Position numbers and translations under genes: made by a program
Source of the DNA: SHAN690 sp041391765
Lineage (GTDB): Bacteria; Bacteroidota; Bacteroidia; Flavobacteriales_G; Salibacteraceae
Length of the DNA: 64,000 nt
Direction: 5' to 3'
Assembly (NCBI GenBank): GCA_041391765.1
Contig: JAWKNJ010000028.1
Location: 25,579 to 89,578, forward strand
Notes under the pieces: generated by a model
The model's database searches: none
What the model saw: the letters and a program-made list of their open reading frames with translations, nothing else
Told to the model about the DNA's origin: nothing
Shown: positions 35,153 through 45,877 of the stretch, piece by piece
Layout: every line of letters starts with the position of its first letter
How positions within the stretch are numbered: position 1 is the first letter of the stretch

Positions 35153-37432
35153 ATGATCAAAATCAAAAAACAGGAGGCCTTGGATTATCATTCCATGGGT
35201 CGTCCGGGTAAGATAGAAGTTGTACCAACAAAACCTTATTCATCGCAGCGTGACCTTAGTCTCGCATATTCACCTGGCGTGGCTGAGCCCTGCCTTAAGA
35301 TTGCTGATAAAGAAGAATATGCCTATAAGTACACGGCTAAGGGCAATCTGGTGGCAGTGATTTCTAATGGAACTGCCGTTCTTGGCTTGGGAAATATTGG
35401 TCCATTGGCATCTAAGCCGGTTATGGAAGGGAAAGGTCTTCTCTTCAAAATATTCGCAGATATTGATGTCTTCGACATTGAAATCGATGCAAACGATATT
35501 GACAAGTTTGTAGAAACGGTCAAGGCAATCTCTCCAACATTTGGTGGCATTAACCTGGAGGATATCAAGGCCCCAGAAGCCTTCGAAATTGAAGAACGAC
35601 TCAAGAAGGAACTCGACATTCCAATCATGCACGATGATCAACACGGCACAGCAATTATTTCTGGTGCTGCCTTGATCAACGCTTTGGAAATTGCTGGTAA
35701 AAAGATTCAGGATATCAAGGTGGTGGTGAGTGGAGCCGGAGCGGCTGCAATCTCTTGCATTAAGCTTTACTGTGCGCTTGGTGTGAAGAAAGAAAACGTA
35801 ATGATGGTCGATAGCAAGGGGGTAATAAGTAAATCCAGAATGGATTTGGATGATCAGAAAAAGGCATTTGCAATCGATACCAATAATAAGACGCTCATTG
35901 ACGCCATGAAAAATGCCGATGTCTTTCTGGGCCTGAGCGTGGGCAACATCGTGACGAAGGACATGATTAAGAGTATGGCCAGGAATCCAATCGTTTTTGC
36001 CTGTGCAAACCCGAATCCGGAAATTTCATATCCTGATGCGGTTGCGGCAAGAGAGGACTTGATTATGGCGACTGGAAGAAGTGATTATCCGAATCAGGTT
36101 AACAACGTTTTAGGGTTCCCTTACATATTCAGAGGTGCATTAGATGTGCGTGCTTCAGAGATCAACGAAGACATGAAATTGGCTGCTGTAAGGTCACTTG
36201 CAGAACTCGCAAAGGAACCGGTTCCGGTAGAGGTTATGATAGCCTATGGTGAAACCAACATCACTTTTGGCAAAGAGTATATTATTCCAAAACCACTTGA
36301 CTACCGGCTTATCACCACAGTGGCACCAGCGGTTGCCAAAGCAGCTATAGAAAGTGGTGTTGCTCGGACAAAAATCACGGATTGGACGGCTTATGCAGAA
36401 GAACTAGATAAGAGATTGGGGTTGGATAACAAGCTTGTGCAGAGCATTACTCAGCGAGCCAGAATGGATCCAAAGCGTGTTGTTTTTGCAGAGGCAGACC
36501 ATTACAAAATACTTAAGGCGGCACAAATTTGTCGCGATGATGGAGTGGCGATCCCAATCTTGCTGGGAAACAAAGAGAGAATCAGTGAGTTGATAGAAGA
36601 GAATGGCCTTGATTTGGAGGACATAGAAATAATTGATGCTAGAAGTCAGGAAGAAAAGTCGCGAAGGGAACGATACGGCAAAATACTCTTTGACAAAAGG
36701 AAACGAAGAGGCTATACGGCCCCTGAGGCGGAAAAGATAATGCGCGAGCGAAATTACTTCGGAGCGGCAATGGTTGAAAATGGAGAAGCCGATGCCATTA
36801 TTTCTGGATTAACTAGAAATTATCCTGCTACCATTAAACCAGCTTTGCAGGTCATCGGAACTGACCCACACGTAAAGCGCATCGCTGGCATGTATGTGAT
36901 TGTAACCAAAAACGGCCCATTGTTTCTTGCCGACACAACGGTTACCTACGAACCTACTGCGGAGGAGTTGGTTGAAATTACCTTGTTGGTTGCAAAGGCA
37001 GTGGAGCGATTCAGGTTGAAACCAAGAATTGCGTTATTGAGCTTTTCGAACTTCGGAAGTAGTGACAATGCAGAGGCTATTAAAGTGCGAAACGCTGTCA
37101 GGATTTTGCATGATAAGCATCCCGATCTGATTGTGGATGGTGAGATCCAGGCAAATTTCGCTATGAATAAGGAACTTCTTAGCGAGATGTTCCCATTCTC
37201 AAAGTTGGTAGGCAAAGACACCAATGTACTCATATTTCCAAATCTTGCGGCCGGCAATATTGCCTACAAATTGATGCAAGAAATGGGGGTTGGAGAGGCG
37301 ATTGGTCCGATTTTACTTGGAATGGACAAGCCAGTGCATGTATTACAATTGGGAAGCTCAGTTAGGGAAATTGTCAATATGGTAACTCTTGCTGTGGTTG
37401 ACGCTCAAACCAGGGAAACACCGGTTATATGA
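35153..37432 (+). CDS. maeB: NADP-dependent malic enzyme with phosphotransacetylase-like domain
   Basis: The enzyme decarboxylates malate to pyruvate with NADP reduction. ATG 35153 (MIKIKKQEALDYHS) gives 759 residues, the length of MaeB. The N-terminal malic domain holds SLAYSPGVAEPCLKI and VISNGTAVLGLGNIG; metal and substrate residues FADIDVFDIEI follow; the NADP-binding domain has VVVSGAGAAAISC. From about residue 430 comes the C-terminal phosphotransacetylase-like domain (RVVFAEADHYKILKAAQ), which in the E. coli enzyme is regulatory and binds acetyl-CoA. The ruvA start overlaps its stop in ATGA. A weak promoter may lie at 35104-35132 (TTTG, 17 bases, TACTTTTA). Confidence 0.96.
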   Translation: MIKIKKQEALDYHSMGRPGKIEVVPTKPYSSQRDLSLAYSPGVAEPCLKIADKEEYAYKYTAKGNLVAVISNGTAVLGLGNIGPLASKPVMEGKGLLFKIFADIDVFDIEIDANDIDKFVETVKAISPTFGGINLEDIKAPEAFEIEERLKKELDIPIMHDDQHGTAIISGAALINALEIAGKKIQDIKVVVSGAGAAAISCIKLYCALGVKKENVMMVDSKGVISKSRMDLDDQKKAFAIDTNNKTLIDAMKNADVFLGLSVGNIVTKDMIKSMARNPIVFACANPNPEISYPDAVAAREDLIMATGRSDYPNQVNNVLGFPYIFRGALDVRASEINEDMKLAAVRSLAELAKEPVPVEVMIAYGETNITFGKEYIIPKPLDYRLITTVAPAVAKAAIESGVARTKITDWTAYAEELDKRLGLDNKLVQSITQRARMDPKRVVFAEADHYKILKAAQICRDDGVAIPILLGNKERISELIEENGLDLEDIEIIDARSQEEKSRRERYGKILFDKRKRRGYTAPEAEKIMRERNYFGAAMVENGEADAIISGLTRNYPATIKPALQVIGTDPHVKRIAGMYVIVTKNGPLFLADTTVTYEPTAEELVEITLLVAKAVERFRLKPRIALLSFSNFGSSDNAEAIKVRNAVRILHDKHPDLIVDGEIQANFAMNKELLSEMFPFSKLVGKDTNVLIFPNLAAGNIAYKLMQEMGVGEAIGPILLGMDKPVHVLQLGSSVREIVNMVTLAVVDAQTRETPVI

Positions 37433-38028
37433 TTGAATACGTTAGCGGCAAGTTTGCCGAAAAGACTCCCACCTATGTGGTTGTGGATGTGAATGGACTA
37501 GGTTATTTGGTCATGATAAGCCTGACCACATATGGCGACCTCGCGGATGAATCAAGTGGTAAACTTCACACGCATTATGCCGTGAGTGTGGATGTCAGAT
37601 CTGGTGAGAGTAGGCATCAAATCTTTGGTTTTTCCACTTTGCTGGAGAGGCAGCTTTTTCGACAATTGATCACTGTTTCTGGAGTTAGCTCAGGAATTGC
37701 GCATATGATTCTGTCTGCATTTAAACCTGAAGAAGTTCAATCCATAATAGTAAACGGAGACGATAAGAGCTTAACTTCTGTTAAGGGTGTGGGTCCAAAA
37801 CTTGCCCAAAAAGTGATTTCCGAATTGCGCGAAAAGCTCGTTAAATTGGATATTGCTGTCGATATATCGGAGGTGACGGGCAATAGTTTGAGGCAAGAGG
37901 CGTTATCAGCGCTCACGGCTCTTGGATTTGATAGGGCAAAATCAGTAAAAGTCATCAATCAAATCATTAAGAACGAAGCTCCTGAAACGGTCGAAATTTT
38001 GATTAAGAAAGCGCTAAAGCAGCTCTGA
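37429..38028 (+). CDS. ruvA: Holliday junction DNA helicase subunit RuvA
   Basis: RuvA (199 residues) binds Holliday junctions as a tetramer and recruits RuvB. The N-terminal OB fold has VDVNGLGYLVMISLTTY, the two helix-hairpin-helix motifs are SGVSSGIAHMIL and KGVGPKLAQKVISEL, and the C-terminal domain III (LRQEALSALTALGF) contacts RuvB. The start overlaps the maeB stop by four bases. In this genome ruvA and ruvB are not adjacent, which is normal for the phylum. sprA begins nine bases after its stop. Confidence 0.95.
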   Translation: MIEYVSGKFAEKTPTYVVVDVNGLGYLVMISLTTYGDLADESSGKLHTHYAVSVDVRSGESRHQIFGFSTLLERQLFRQLITVSGVSSGIAHMILSAFKPEEVQSIIVNGDDKSLTSVKGVGPKLAQKVISELREKLVKLDIAVDISEVTGNSLRQEALSALTALGFDRAKSVKVINQIIKNEAPETVEILIKKALKQL

Positions 38029-38037
38029 TAATTCGGG

Positions 38038-41000
38038 TTGAAACGTCCTTTAAAACATATCATCCAGATCCTAATATGGGCATCGGTAACGATGCCTTCT
38101 GTGCTTTTAGGGCAGAACGATTCCTTATTGTTTCCATTCAACGACAATCGTGACCCATTGGGAGAGGACGATCGTAAGATATATGGGCCAAAACCAAGCA
38201 GTGTAGAGACCGAAGTAGAGTACGATCCGGAGACAGGGAACTACAACTACAAGCAATCCATGGGAGGTCTCAACTATAGTCCTCCAGCCTATATGTCGTT
38301 TGATGAATACAAGGATTACGAGAAGAAGAAGTCCATGCATGACTACTGGAAGCAGATTGAAAAAGAAGCAGCCGAAGAAGAAGATGCGGAAGATGGTGGG
38401 GGGGGCAGTGCATTCAGGCCTGCCATCAATGTCCCTGGTGACAAATTTGATCGAATATTTGGCGGAAATACGATTGAAATTCGACCGAATGGGTCAGCCG
38501 AGCTAACGTTTGCGGTTAATAGTTCGAAAACGGAAAACCCAGCTATTCCTGTGAATCAGCGTAGGATCACAACGCCAGATTTCAGGCAGAACATACAGCT
38601 CAATGTGATAGGAAACATTGGTGAAAAGCTGAAAATTCAAACAAATTATAATACGCAGGCCACCTTCGATTTTGAAAATCAGATGAAGGTGGAATACACT
38701 GGTTATGAGGACGAAATCATTCAAAAGATCGAACTTGGAAACGTCTCTCTACCACTCCAGAGTTCCCTGATATCGGGAAGTCAGGCATTGTTCGGTGTGA
38801 AAACCGAACTAAAGTTTGGAAGACTTTACATCACATCGGTTTACTCTCAGCAAAAGAGCGAACGAAGGGAAGTCAGCACCGAAGGTGGTGCGCAAGAAGT
38901 AGAATTTGATGTGAAAGCAGACCAATACGAGGATTATCGCCACTACTTCCTCAGCCATTTTTTCCGCGATCAGTACGAAAGAGCGTTAGCTACACCTCCC
39001 ATTATCAACTCGAGTGTGAATGTAACTCGCGTGGAAGTTTGGGTTACAAATACCAATTTCAGCACGGAAGAAACTCGAAATATTATCGCATTTCAAGACT
39101 TAGGAGACGCAGGAAGAGTATTCAACGCAGACTTTGCTGGTCCTGTGAAAGGAGGGAATTTACCTGCAAGCAACGGTCAAAACCAAGTGTATGGAAAGGT
39201 TTATAAAGACACTGATGTTCGTGGCTTTACTCAGGCATCACGGAAGTTGGAAGGACCGGCTTTCGGGTTAAAAAGTCGATTCGATTACCAAAAGGTAGAG
39301 TTGGCCAGAAAACTTGAACAAGGTCGAGACTATAGCTACAATCAGCAGCTAGGTTATATCTCGCTCGTACAAGAAATTCAACCAAATCAGGTGCTGGCGG
39401 TCGCTTTTGAATACACCTATAATGGCAGAACATATCGAGTTGGTGAATTCTCTAATGACAATACAGGTAGTGATGCCTTGATACTGAAAATGTTGAAGAG
39501 TTCCGAACTTAATACTCATTTCCCTATGTGGGATTTGATGATGAAAAACGTGTATTCAATTGGTGCGTACCAGCTTAGTCAAACAGGATTTGAAGTTGGC
39601 ATATGGTATCTAGACAAATCCAAGGGAATCTACATCAACTACTTGCCAGTTCCCTATGAAGGTTTGAATGACAGACCGCTTCTGCAAGTGATGAAGCTGG
39701 ATCGAATCAACAACAATAACGCCCAAGTTCCAGATGGAGTTTTCGACTTTTTAGCCAATCCGCAGATAACTGTTAATCCATCTAACGGTCGGATTTTCTT
39801 TCCTGTTTTGGAACCATTCGGATCGGATCTGAGGAAAACGATAACCACGATTACGGGGGACCCATCTCTAGCAAATCAGTACGCGTTTGATTCCCTCTAC
39901 ACCAATACCCAAGCTAATGCACAGTACAATTACCCTCAACTGAATCGATTCACAATTAGAGGGACGTATCAGTCCTCTAACAGTTCTGAAATTGCATTGA
40001 ATGCATTCAATATTCCCGAGGGATCTGTAGTGGTTACTGCGGCAGGACAAACCCTCGTGGAGAATCAGGATTATACGGTTGATTACACTCTAGGGCGGGT
40101 TAAGATAATAAACCAAGGTTTGCTGGAATCGGGCACTCCAATCAATGTTTCATTGGAAAGTAACTCTGCTTTTGGGCAAACCCGCAGGGCCATGTTCGCA
40201 TCAAGGTTTGACTATAAGGTATCGGATGAATTGAATTTCGGAGGTACGATCATGAACTTGAGCGAGCGTCCGCTCACTCAAAAGGTGAATTACGGTGACG
40301 AACCCATCAGCAATACAGTAGTTGGTGTGGACGGAGCATATTCCACAGAGTCGAAGTTCCTGACCTCCATGGTTGACAAGATTCCGTTGATTGAAACGAA
40401 GGCTGTATCTAATGTGACAGTGCAGGCCGAAGCGGCCAAACTCTTTCCCGGACACTCCAAAGCCATTGGTCAGAATGGTAACTCTTACATAGATGATTTC
40501 GAAGGAAGCCAGAGTACGATTGATTTAAGGTCACCCCAACTATGGTCGATTGCCAGTACTCCGCAGGGTCAAAATGACCTTTTTCCCGAAGGTGTATCGA
40601 ATGATCTGCTTTTCAATAAGAACAGAGCGAGGTTGGCTTGGTACAACATTGACAACCTGTTCTATCGATCCGATAACACTACTCCTGACCACATTAAGAA
40701 TGATGCGGAAATGCTTCAAAACCACATGATGCGTCAAGTGCAGGAGACGGAGGTGTTCCCAAACCGGCAATTTTCCTCTACTAGTGCTCCGCAGAATTAC
40801 CAGATCAACATGTTTGATCTGGCGTTCTATCCTGAGGAACCCGGTCCTTACAACTATGATGTTGACCCTGTACCGGGGCGTACTGCCGGTCTTGATGAGA
40901 ATGGAAATTTAGAAGATCCGGCTTCTCGTTGGGGAGGTATTATGAGAAGGATTGACCAAACGGATTTTGATGCCGCGAACATCGAATTCATTCAGTTTTG

Positions 41001-44000
41001 GATCATGGACCCTTATGCTGAGGCTGGTACTGAAGGTTACCCCGGCTCGACTACGGGTTTGACTGACGGAGAACTCTATTTCAACATAGGGAATATTTCA
41101 GAAGATGTGCTCAAGGATGAGTACAAGAACTTTGAAAACGGATTTCCCAAAACACTTGAAGCCTCTACGGATTTGTCGAACCCTGAAAATTTCTCTGTAT
41201 TCGGCAGAATTCCTGACGGTCAACAAATCGTAAATGCATTTGACAACAATCCGTCTACGCGTGAATTTCAGGACGTTGGTTTGGAGGGTTTGAGAGATGA
41301 GGAAGAAACAAGGTTTTTCGATTCCACCTATTTGGCTCCATTGCGTAACAGATTTGGTTCCGGATCAGCCGTTTATAGCCGATTGAATGCCGACCCTTCG
41401 CACGATAACTATAACTATTATCGGGACGACAGATACGATCAGCAGGAACTCAACATTCTTGAACGTTACAAGCTCTATAATGGCCTCGAAGGAAACAGTG
41501 CGACCTCCGAGCAATCTCAACAGATCAACCAGCAAGGCTATCCAACTTCAGGGTCTCAGCTTCCAAATGCAGAAGACATTAATAGGGATAATACGCTTGA
41601 CAATGTAGAGAGCTACTATCAGTATAAAGTGGAAATTTCGCCACAAGCCCTGTCTCAAACCGGACAGAACTACATCAACGCCATTCAACCTGCCAATCCT
41701 CAGAACACGGGAGGGAAGTCTGTTAACTGGATTCAGTTCAAGATTCCCGTTCGAGAATTCGAAAAAAAGGTGGGCAACATTCAGGATTTCAGGTCCATAC
41801 GCTTCATGCGAATCTATGTAAAGGGTTTTGAAAAGCCGATTTATCTGAGGTTTGCGCGCCTAGAGCTTGTTCGAGGCGAGTGGAGAAGGTACACTGGTGA
41901 CTTAGATGAACCTGGGGATCAAATATTCGATGACCCAAGTGTACTGTTCAATGTTGGTGCCGTGAACGTTGAAGAAAACTCAGAGAAAGAACCTGTGAAC
42001 TACATCCTTCCTCCGCTCTTGCAGCGTGAAATTCAGGCTGGTTCACCAAACCTTGCGAAGCAAAATGAACAGTCACTGGCCATTCAGGTTCAAGGGCTGG
42101 AAGATGGTAAGGCTCAGGCTGCTTTTCGAAATATCCAGATGGACATGAGGTCGTTCAAGAAAATGGAGATGTACTTGCACGCAGAGTCTATGCCGGCTTG
42201 CGATCCGGTCGATAATAATGATTTGCGGGTCTTCATACGGGTTGGTACAGACTTCACCGAGAACTATTATGAATATGAAACTCCAGTAACCATCACGCAG
42301 CCCGCGCCTTCGATTGGCTACCAGGAAACCAGTTTGGCAGATCAAGAGGCCGTGTGGCCGCTCGAAAACAACGTCATCATAGAATTTGAAGAGCTCTTTG
42401 CGTTGAAGCGAGAACGAAATGAAAATCTCGGGGACGCTGGGGGCGTCCTCCTGACTCAACGTTACGCCAAGGAGTTGGATGCAGGTAAGAAAATTTATGT
42501 TGTGGGAAATCCCAACTTGGCAGACGCACGCGTGGTGATGATTGGTGTGCGAAATCCTAAACGAAAGCTAGGGCAGGAGCAACTGGATGATGGATTGCCG
42601 AAGTGTGCGGAAATTTGGGCAAACGAGCTCCGTTTGACTCACTTTGATCAAAGTGGTGGAGAGGCTGCGCTTGCTAGAATTTCCGCGCAGCTGGCAGATT
42701 TTGCACAGGTGAGTGTTGCCAGTCAAATCACCACACCGGGTTGGGGACCACTTGAGGCCAAGGTGAGTGAGAAGCAGCGAGAGACAATTACAAATTTCGA
42801 TGCCTCAGCTCAAGTAAATCTGGACAAGTTCGTTCCTGAAAAGACCGGGATTAAGGTGCCGATGTATGTTGGGTATTCAAACACTACAAGCACTCCTCAA
42901 TTTGCACCCGAAGAGCCGGATACTCCCATGGATATTTATTTGGACAACAGAACCAATGATGAAAAGGACAGTTTATTAAATATTTCACAGAAGGTTACGG
43001 AAAGGCGAAGTTTGAACTTCACCAACGTTCGAAAAGAACGAACGGGGGATGGAAAACCACACTTCTATGATGTTTCCAACTGGAGCACGACATATGCCTT
43101 CACCGAAACAAGGTACAGGGACTTTAACACAGAGTTTGATTTCACGAAAAACTATCGGGGAGGAGTCGCCTACGCTTATAGCATCAACTCAAAGTCCATA
43201 GAACCATTTAAGAATGTAGGATTTGTGAAAAAGTCCAAGTGGTTGAGACTCGTTAAAGATTTTAACTTTTCTCTGGCACCCAAAAGTGTCGGCTTCAGAA
43301 ATGACTTTGATCGCATTTATGGTGAGCGAAAAGCGAGGAACATCAGTCCGATACCCGGAGCAACAGTTGAACCTCAAGTCTATGTCAACAAATCATTCCA
43401 TTGGGACAGGGCCTATAATTTATCGTATGATTTGAGCAAAGCGATAAAGATTGATTTCAGTGCAAACAATCGCGCTCTCGTTCGTGAATACGAAGGAGAA
43501 CGAGTGGCGAGACCGGGAAAGCTAAGCGAACGAGATGACCCCGAAAAAGATGGCGAAGGGGGATATTTCATTGATCCAGTGACTGGGGAGCCGGAAAGAG
43601 ATGCCACAACGGGAAGGATCAACAGAAGCTATGAACAACATAAGGATTCGATATTGTCAAGTTTGAGTCAACTCGGATTGACCACCAACTATAATCACAC
43701 TGCCAGTGTTTCATACAGTGTTCCATTGTCTAAGATTCCGTTACTTGATTGGACCAGCTTGACATCGAGATATTCCGGTACTTATGATTGGATGAGGGGG
43801 CCTTTGGTTCAACCTGGAATACAAGATACTTTGGGACATACCATTTCAAATGGTCAACAAATTCAGCTCAATGGCTCTCTCAACATGACCAGCCTTTATA
43901 ACAAGGTTCCTTATTTAAGAGATATTAATAGAAACAAAGGGTCCAAGGGTAGACCACAGATGAATAAGGCCAAGCCTGATGCTGCGGCTGAAGACTCTAA

Positions 44001-45432
44001 GGAGGATGCAAAAAAGGAAAAGGATAACAAGCTGGTAAAGGGAACACTGAAGGCACTGATGAGTGTAAAATCAGTCTCGGGAACATATACTCTCAATAGG
44101 GGTAATACGCTCCCTGGGTTTGGCGGGCAACCGAATTATATTGGATTGGATAATTCTCCAGATAGGAGTTATGGGTATCAGCAGGATGTATTTACGTATG
44201 GTGCTCCAGGTATGGGTTTCATATTCGGACAGCAGGAAGATTTTAGCAATACTTCGAAGCACTTTGCTGACTATGCAGGCAATGAACAGCGATGGCTTGT
44301 TGCAAATCCAAATATCTACAACCCTTACTTAAGAAGTAAAAGTGAGCAATGGAATTTCAGGGCAAGTGTTCAGCCAATGAATGACTTGAGGATTGACCTC
44401 ACATCCAACGAAAGCCGTGGAACGAATTGGAGCGAATACTTCAGATATAATAAGGATCTGGATTATTGGAGCAGCGACAGCACGCTGCTAGAAACCGGAA
44501 ATTACAGCGTGTCCATAATATCTATAGCCACCGCGCTTGAGGACATTGACTCATCTAACTATACAATCTATAATCAGTTTTTATCCAACAGGGTGACTGT
44601 GTCACAACGTTTGGGCGAGGAGAAAGGTATTTCTTCAAGGGATCCTGGCGGATATACGGTTGGATATGACAGTGCCCATCAAGACGTCTTGATACCAGCA
44701 TTCCTTGCCGCATATACGGGACAAACTCCAGGGAAGGTGAGCCTAAATCCTTTAAAAACTATGATGTTGCCTAACTGGCGTATCAATTACACGGGCTTAC
44801 AAAAGTTGGCCTTCATCAAAAAGTACTTCAGGTCATTTAGCATCAATCATGGGTATCGATCAACGTACACCGTTGGTGGTTACATTAAGTCATTTGCAAC
44901 GCAGGATACATTCCAGTTGACCCAGCGTATTCAGCCCAAGTATGTCATATCTCAAGTGTCAATTTCAGAGCAATTTTCTCCGTTGATCAACTTTGATATG
45001 ACTTGGAATAACAGTCTGCTCACCCGATTTGAAATCCGAAGGGATAGGAACATTACACTTAGCACATCCAACGGTCAGGTCACTGAAATGGGTAATGTAG
45101 AATACATAGTTGGATCTGGATACACGTTTAGCAAGCTTAAAATGCCTTTTACAGTCAGGGGAACAACACTTCAAAGTGACTTAGTGCTTAGGGCAGATTT
45201 CAGCATTCGGAATTCAACCACACTCATTCGGAAGATTGTGGAAGAAGAAACACAAGTCACGGCTGGCCAGCGAGTTTATTCATTGAAGCTCACCGGTGAC
45301 TATTCCTTGACCAAGGCGCTCACACTGCGGTTGTTCTATGATTGGGTAGCCAACAGACCGGCTATTTCCAACTCATTCCCCACCTCCAATATCAATGCTG
45401 GCTTTAGCTTGAGATTTGCGTTGTCAGGATAA
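38038..45432 (+). CDS. sprA: Type IX secretion translocon / gliding motility protein SprA
   Basis: This 2464-residue protein is the giant outer-membrane beta-barrel that forms the conducting pore of the type IX secretion system and is needed for gliding in Flavobacterium. The signal peptide (about residues 1-25) follows a TTG start at 38038; no ATG is close. Segments typical of SprA are FRQNIQLNVIGNIGEKLKIQTNY, FEGSQSTIDLRSPQLW, RPLTQKVNYGDEPI and the C-terminal strand end INAGFSLRFALSG. A short lysine/glutamate-rich segment (about residues 1975-2010) looks unstructured. It lies between ruvA and gcvH, as in many flavobacterial genomes. Its presence fits the T9SS sorting tail on the protein at 1753-3291. 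Confidence 0.95.
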   Translation: MKRPLKHIIQILIWASVTMPSVLLGQNDSLLFPFNDNRDPLGEDDRKIYGPKPSSVETEVEYDPETGNYNYKQSMGGLNYSPPAYMSFDEYKDYEKKKSMHDYWKQIEKEAAEEEDAEDGGGGSAFRPAINVPGDKFDRIFGGNTIEIRPNGSAELTFAVNSSKTENPAIPVNQRRITTPDFRQNIQLNVIGNIGEKLKIQTNYNTQATFDFENQMKVEYTGYEDEIIQKIELGNVSLPLQSSLISGSQALFGVKTELKFGRLYITSVYSQQKSERREVSTEGGAQEVEFDVKADQYEDYRHYFLSHFFRDQYERALATPPIINSSVNVTRVEVWVTNTNFSTEETRNIIAFQDLGDAGRVFNADFAGPVKGGNLPASNGQNQVYGKVYKDTDVRGFTQASRKLEGPAFGLKSRFDYQKVELARKLEQGRDYSYNQQLGYISLVQEIQPNQVLAVAFEYTYNGRTYRVGEFSNDNTGSDALILKMLKSSELNTHFPMWDLMMKNVYSIGAYQLSQTGFEVGIWYLDKSKGIYINYLPVPYEGLNDRPLLQVMKLDRINNNNAQVPDGVFDFLANPQITVNPSNGRIFFPVLEPFGSDLRKTITTITGDPSLANQYAFDSLYTNTQANAQYNYPQLNRFTIRGTYQSSNSSEIALNAFNIPEGSVVVTAAGQTLVENQDYTVDYTLGRVKIINQGLLESGTPINVSLESNSAFGQTRRAMFASRFDYKVSDELNFGGTIMNLSERPLTQKVNYGDEPISNTVVGVDGAYSTESKFLTSMVDKIPLIETKAVSNVTVQAEAAKLFPGHSKAIGQNGNSYIDDFEGSQSTIDLRSPQLWSIASTPQGQNDLFPEGVSNDLLFNKNRARLAWYNIDNLFYRSDNTTPDHIKNDAEMLQNHMMRQVQETEVFPNRQFSSTSAPQNYQINMFDLAFYPEEPGPYNYDVDPVPGRTAGLDENGNLEDPASRWGGIMRRIDQTDFDAANIEFIQFWIMDPYAEAGTEGYPGSTTGLTDGELYFNIGNISEDVLKDEYKNFENGFPKTLEASTDLSNPENFSVFGRIPDGQQIVNAFDNNPSTREFQDVGLEGLRDEEETRFFDSTYLAPLRNRFGSGSAVYSRLNADPSHDNYNYYRDDRYDQQELNILERYKLYNGLEGNSATSEQSQQINQQGYPTSGSQLPNAEDINRDNTLDNVESYYQYKVEISPQALSQTGQNYINAIQPANPQNTGGKSVNWIQFKIPVREFEKKVGNIQDFRSIRFMRIYVKGFEKPIYLRFARLELVRGEWRRYTGDLDEPGDQIFDDPSVLFNVGAVNVEENSEKEPVNYILPPLLQREIQAGSPNLAKQNEQSLAIQVQGLEDGKAQAAFRNIQMDMRSFKKMEMYLHAESMPACDPVDNNDLRVFIRVGTDFTENYYEYETPVTITQPAPSIGYQETSLADQEAVWPLENNVIIEFEELFALKRERNENLGDAGGVLLTQRYAKELDAGKKIYVVGNPNLADARVVMIGVRNPKRKLGQEQLDDGLPKCAEIWANELRLTHFDQSGGEAALARISAQLADFAQVSVASQITTPGWGPLEAKVSEKQRETITNFDASAQVNLDKFVPEKTGIKVPMYVGYSNTTSTPQFAPEEPDTPMDIYLDNRTNDEKDSLLNISQKVTERRSLNFTNVRKERTGDGKPHFYDVSNWSTTYAFTETRYRDFNTEFDFTKNYRGGVAYAYSINSKSIEPFKNVGFVKKSKWLRLVKDFNFSLAPKSVGFRNDFDRIYGERKARNISPIPGATVEPQVYVNKSFHWDRAYNLSYDLSKAIKIDFSANNRALVREYEGERVARPGKLSERDDPEKDGEGGYFIDPVTGEPERDATTGRINRSYEQHKDSILSSLSQLGLTTNYNHTASVSYSVPLSKIPLLDWTSLTSRYSGTYDWMRGPLVQPGIQDTLGHTISNGQQIQLNGSLNMTSLYNKVPYLRDINRNKGSKGRPQMNKAKPDAAAEDSKEDAKKEKDNKLVKGTLKALMSVKSVSGTYTLNRGNTLPGFGGQPNYIGLDNSPDRSYGYQQDVFTYGAPGMGFIFGQQEDFSNTSKHFADYAGNEQRWLVANPNIYNPYLRSKSEQWNFRASVQPMNDLRIDLTSNESRGTNWSEYFRYNKDLDYWSSDSTLLETGNYSVSIISIATALEDIDSSNYTIYNQFLSNRVTVSQRLGEEKGISSRDPGGYTVGYDSAHQDVLIPAFLAAYTGQTPGKVSLNPLKTMMLPNWRINYTGLQKLAFIKKYFRSFSINHGYRSTYTVGGYIKSFATQDTFQLTQRIQPKYVISQVSISEQFSPLINFDMTWNNSLLTRFEIRRDRNITLSTSNGQVTEMGNVEYIVGSGYTFSKLKMPFTVRGTTLQSDLVLRADFSIRNSTTLIRKIVEEETQVTAGQRVYSLKLTGDYSLTKALTLRLFYDWVANRPAISNSFPTSNINAGFSLRFALSG

Positions 45433-45467
45433 TGTGAACAATAGCTTTTAGTGGTGAATTCAACATA

Positions 45468-45475
45468 TATATTTG
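45468..45475 (+). promoter_or_regulatory. -7 promoter element of gcvH
   Basis: TATATTTG is an exact TAnnTTTG match 19 bases before the gcvH ATG. A TTTT at 45446-45449 lies at the right distance for a weak -33 element. Confidence 0.55.
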
Positions 45476-45494
45476 CCCACTTAACCAACGAAAA

Positions 45495-45875
45495 ATGAAC
45501 ATTCCAGCCGATCTAAAGTACACGAAGGACCATGAGTGGATTCGTGTTGAAGGAGATACCGCAGTTATTGGTGTAACAGATTATGCTCAAGGCGAGTTGG
45601 GCGATGTGGTGTATGTTGAAATTGAAACAGAGGGCGAAACGCTAGATCAAGAGGAGGTCTTTGGAACAGTGGAGGCCGTGAAAACTGTGTCTGATCTTTT
45701 CATGCCGGTGAGTGGAGAAGTGATCGAAGTGAATTCTTCACTTGCTGATGCGCCTGATACCGTGAACAAGGACCCATATGGTGATGGCTGGATGATCAAG
45801 ATCAAATTGAGCGATGTCTCTCAGCTTGATTCTTTGATGTCAGCGGACGATTACAAGGCGGAAATCGGGGCCTAA
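45495..45875 (+). CDS. gcvH: Glycine cleavage system H protein
   Basis: GcvH (126 residues) is the lipoyl-carrying shuttle of glycine cleavage, moving the methylamine group between the P, T and L proteins. The lipoylation site is in FGTVEAVKTVSDL (lysine at about residue 63), and the family start YTKDHEWIRVEGDTAVIGVTDYAQ is present. The length is normal. The P, T and L proteins are not in the window. The VanZ-like gene starts two bases after its stop. Confidence 0.96.
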   Translation: MNIPADLKYTKDHEWIRVEGDTAVIGVTDYAQGELGDVVYVEIETEGETLDQEEVFGTVEAVKTVSDLFMPVSGEVIEVNSSLADAPDTVNKDPYGDGWMIKIKLSDVSQLDSLMSADDYKAEIGA

Positions 45876-45877
45876 TC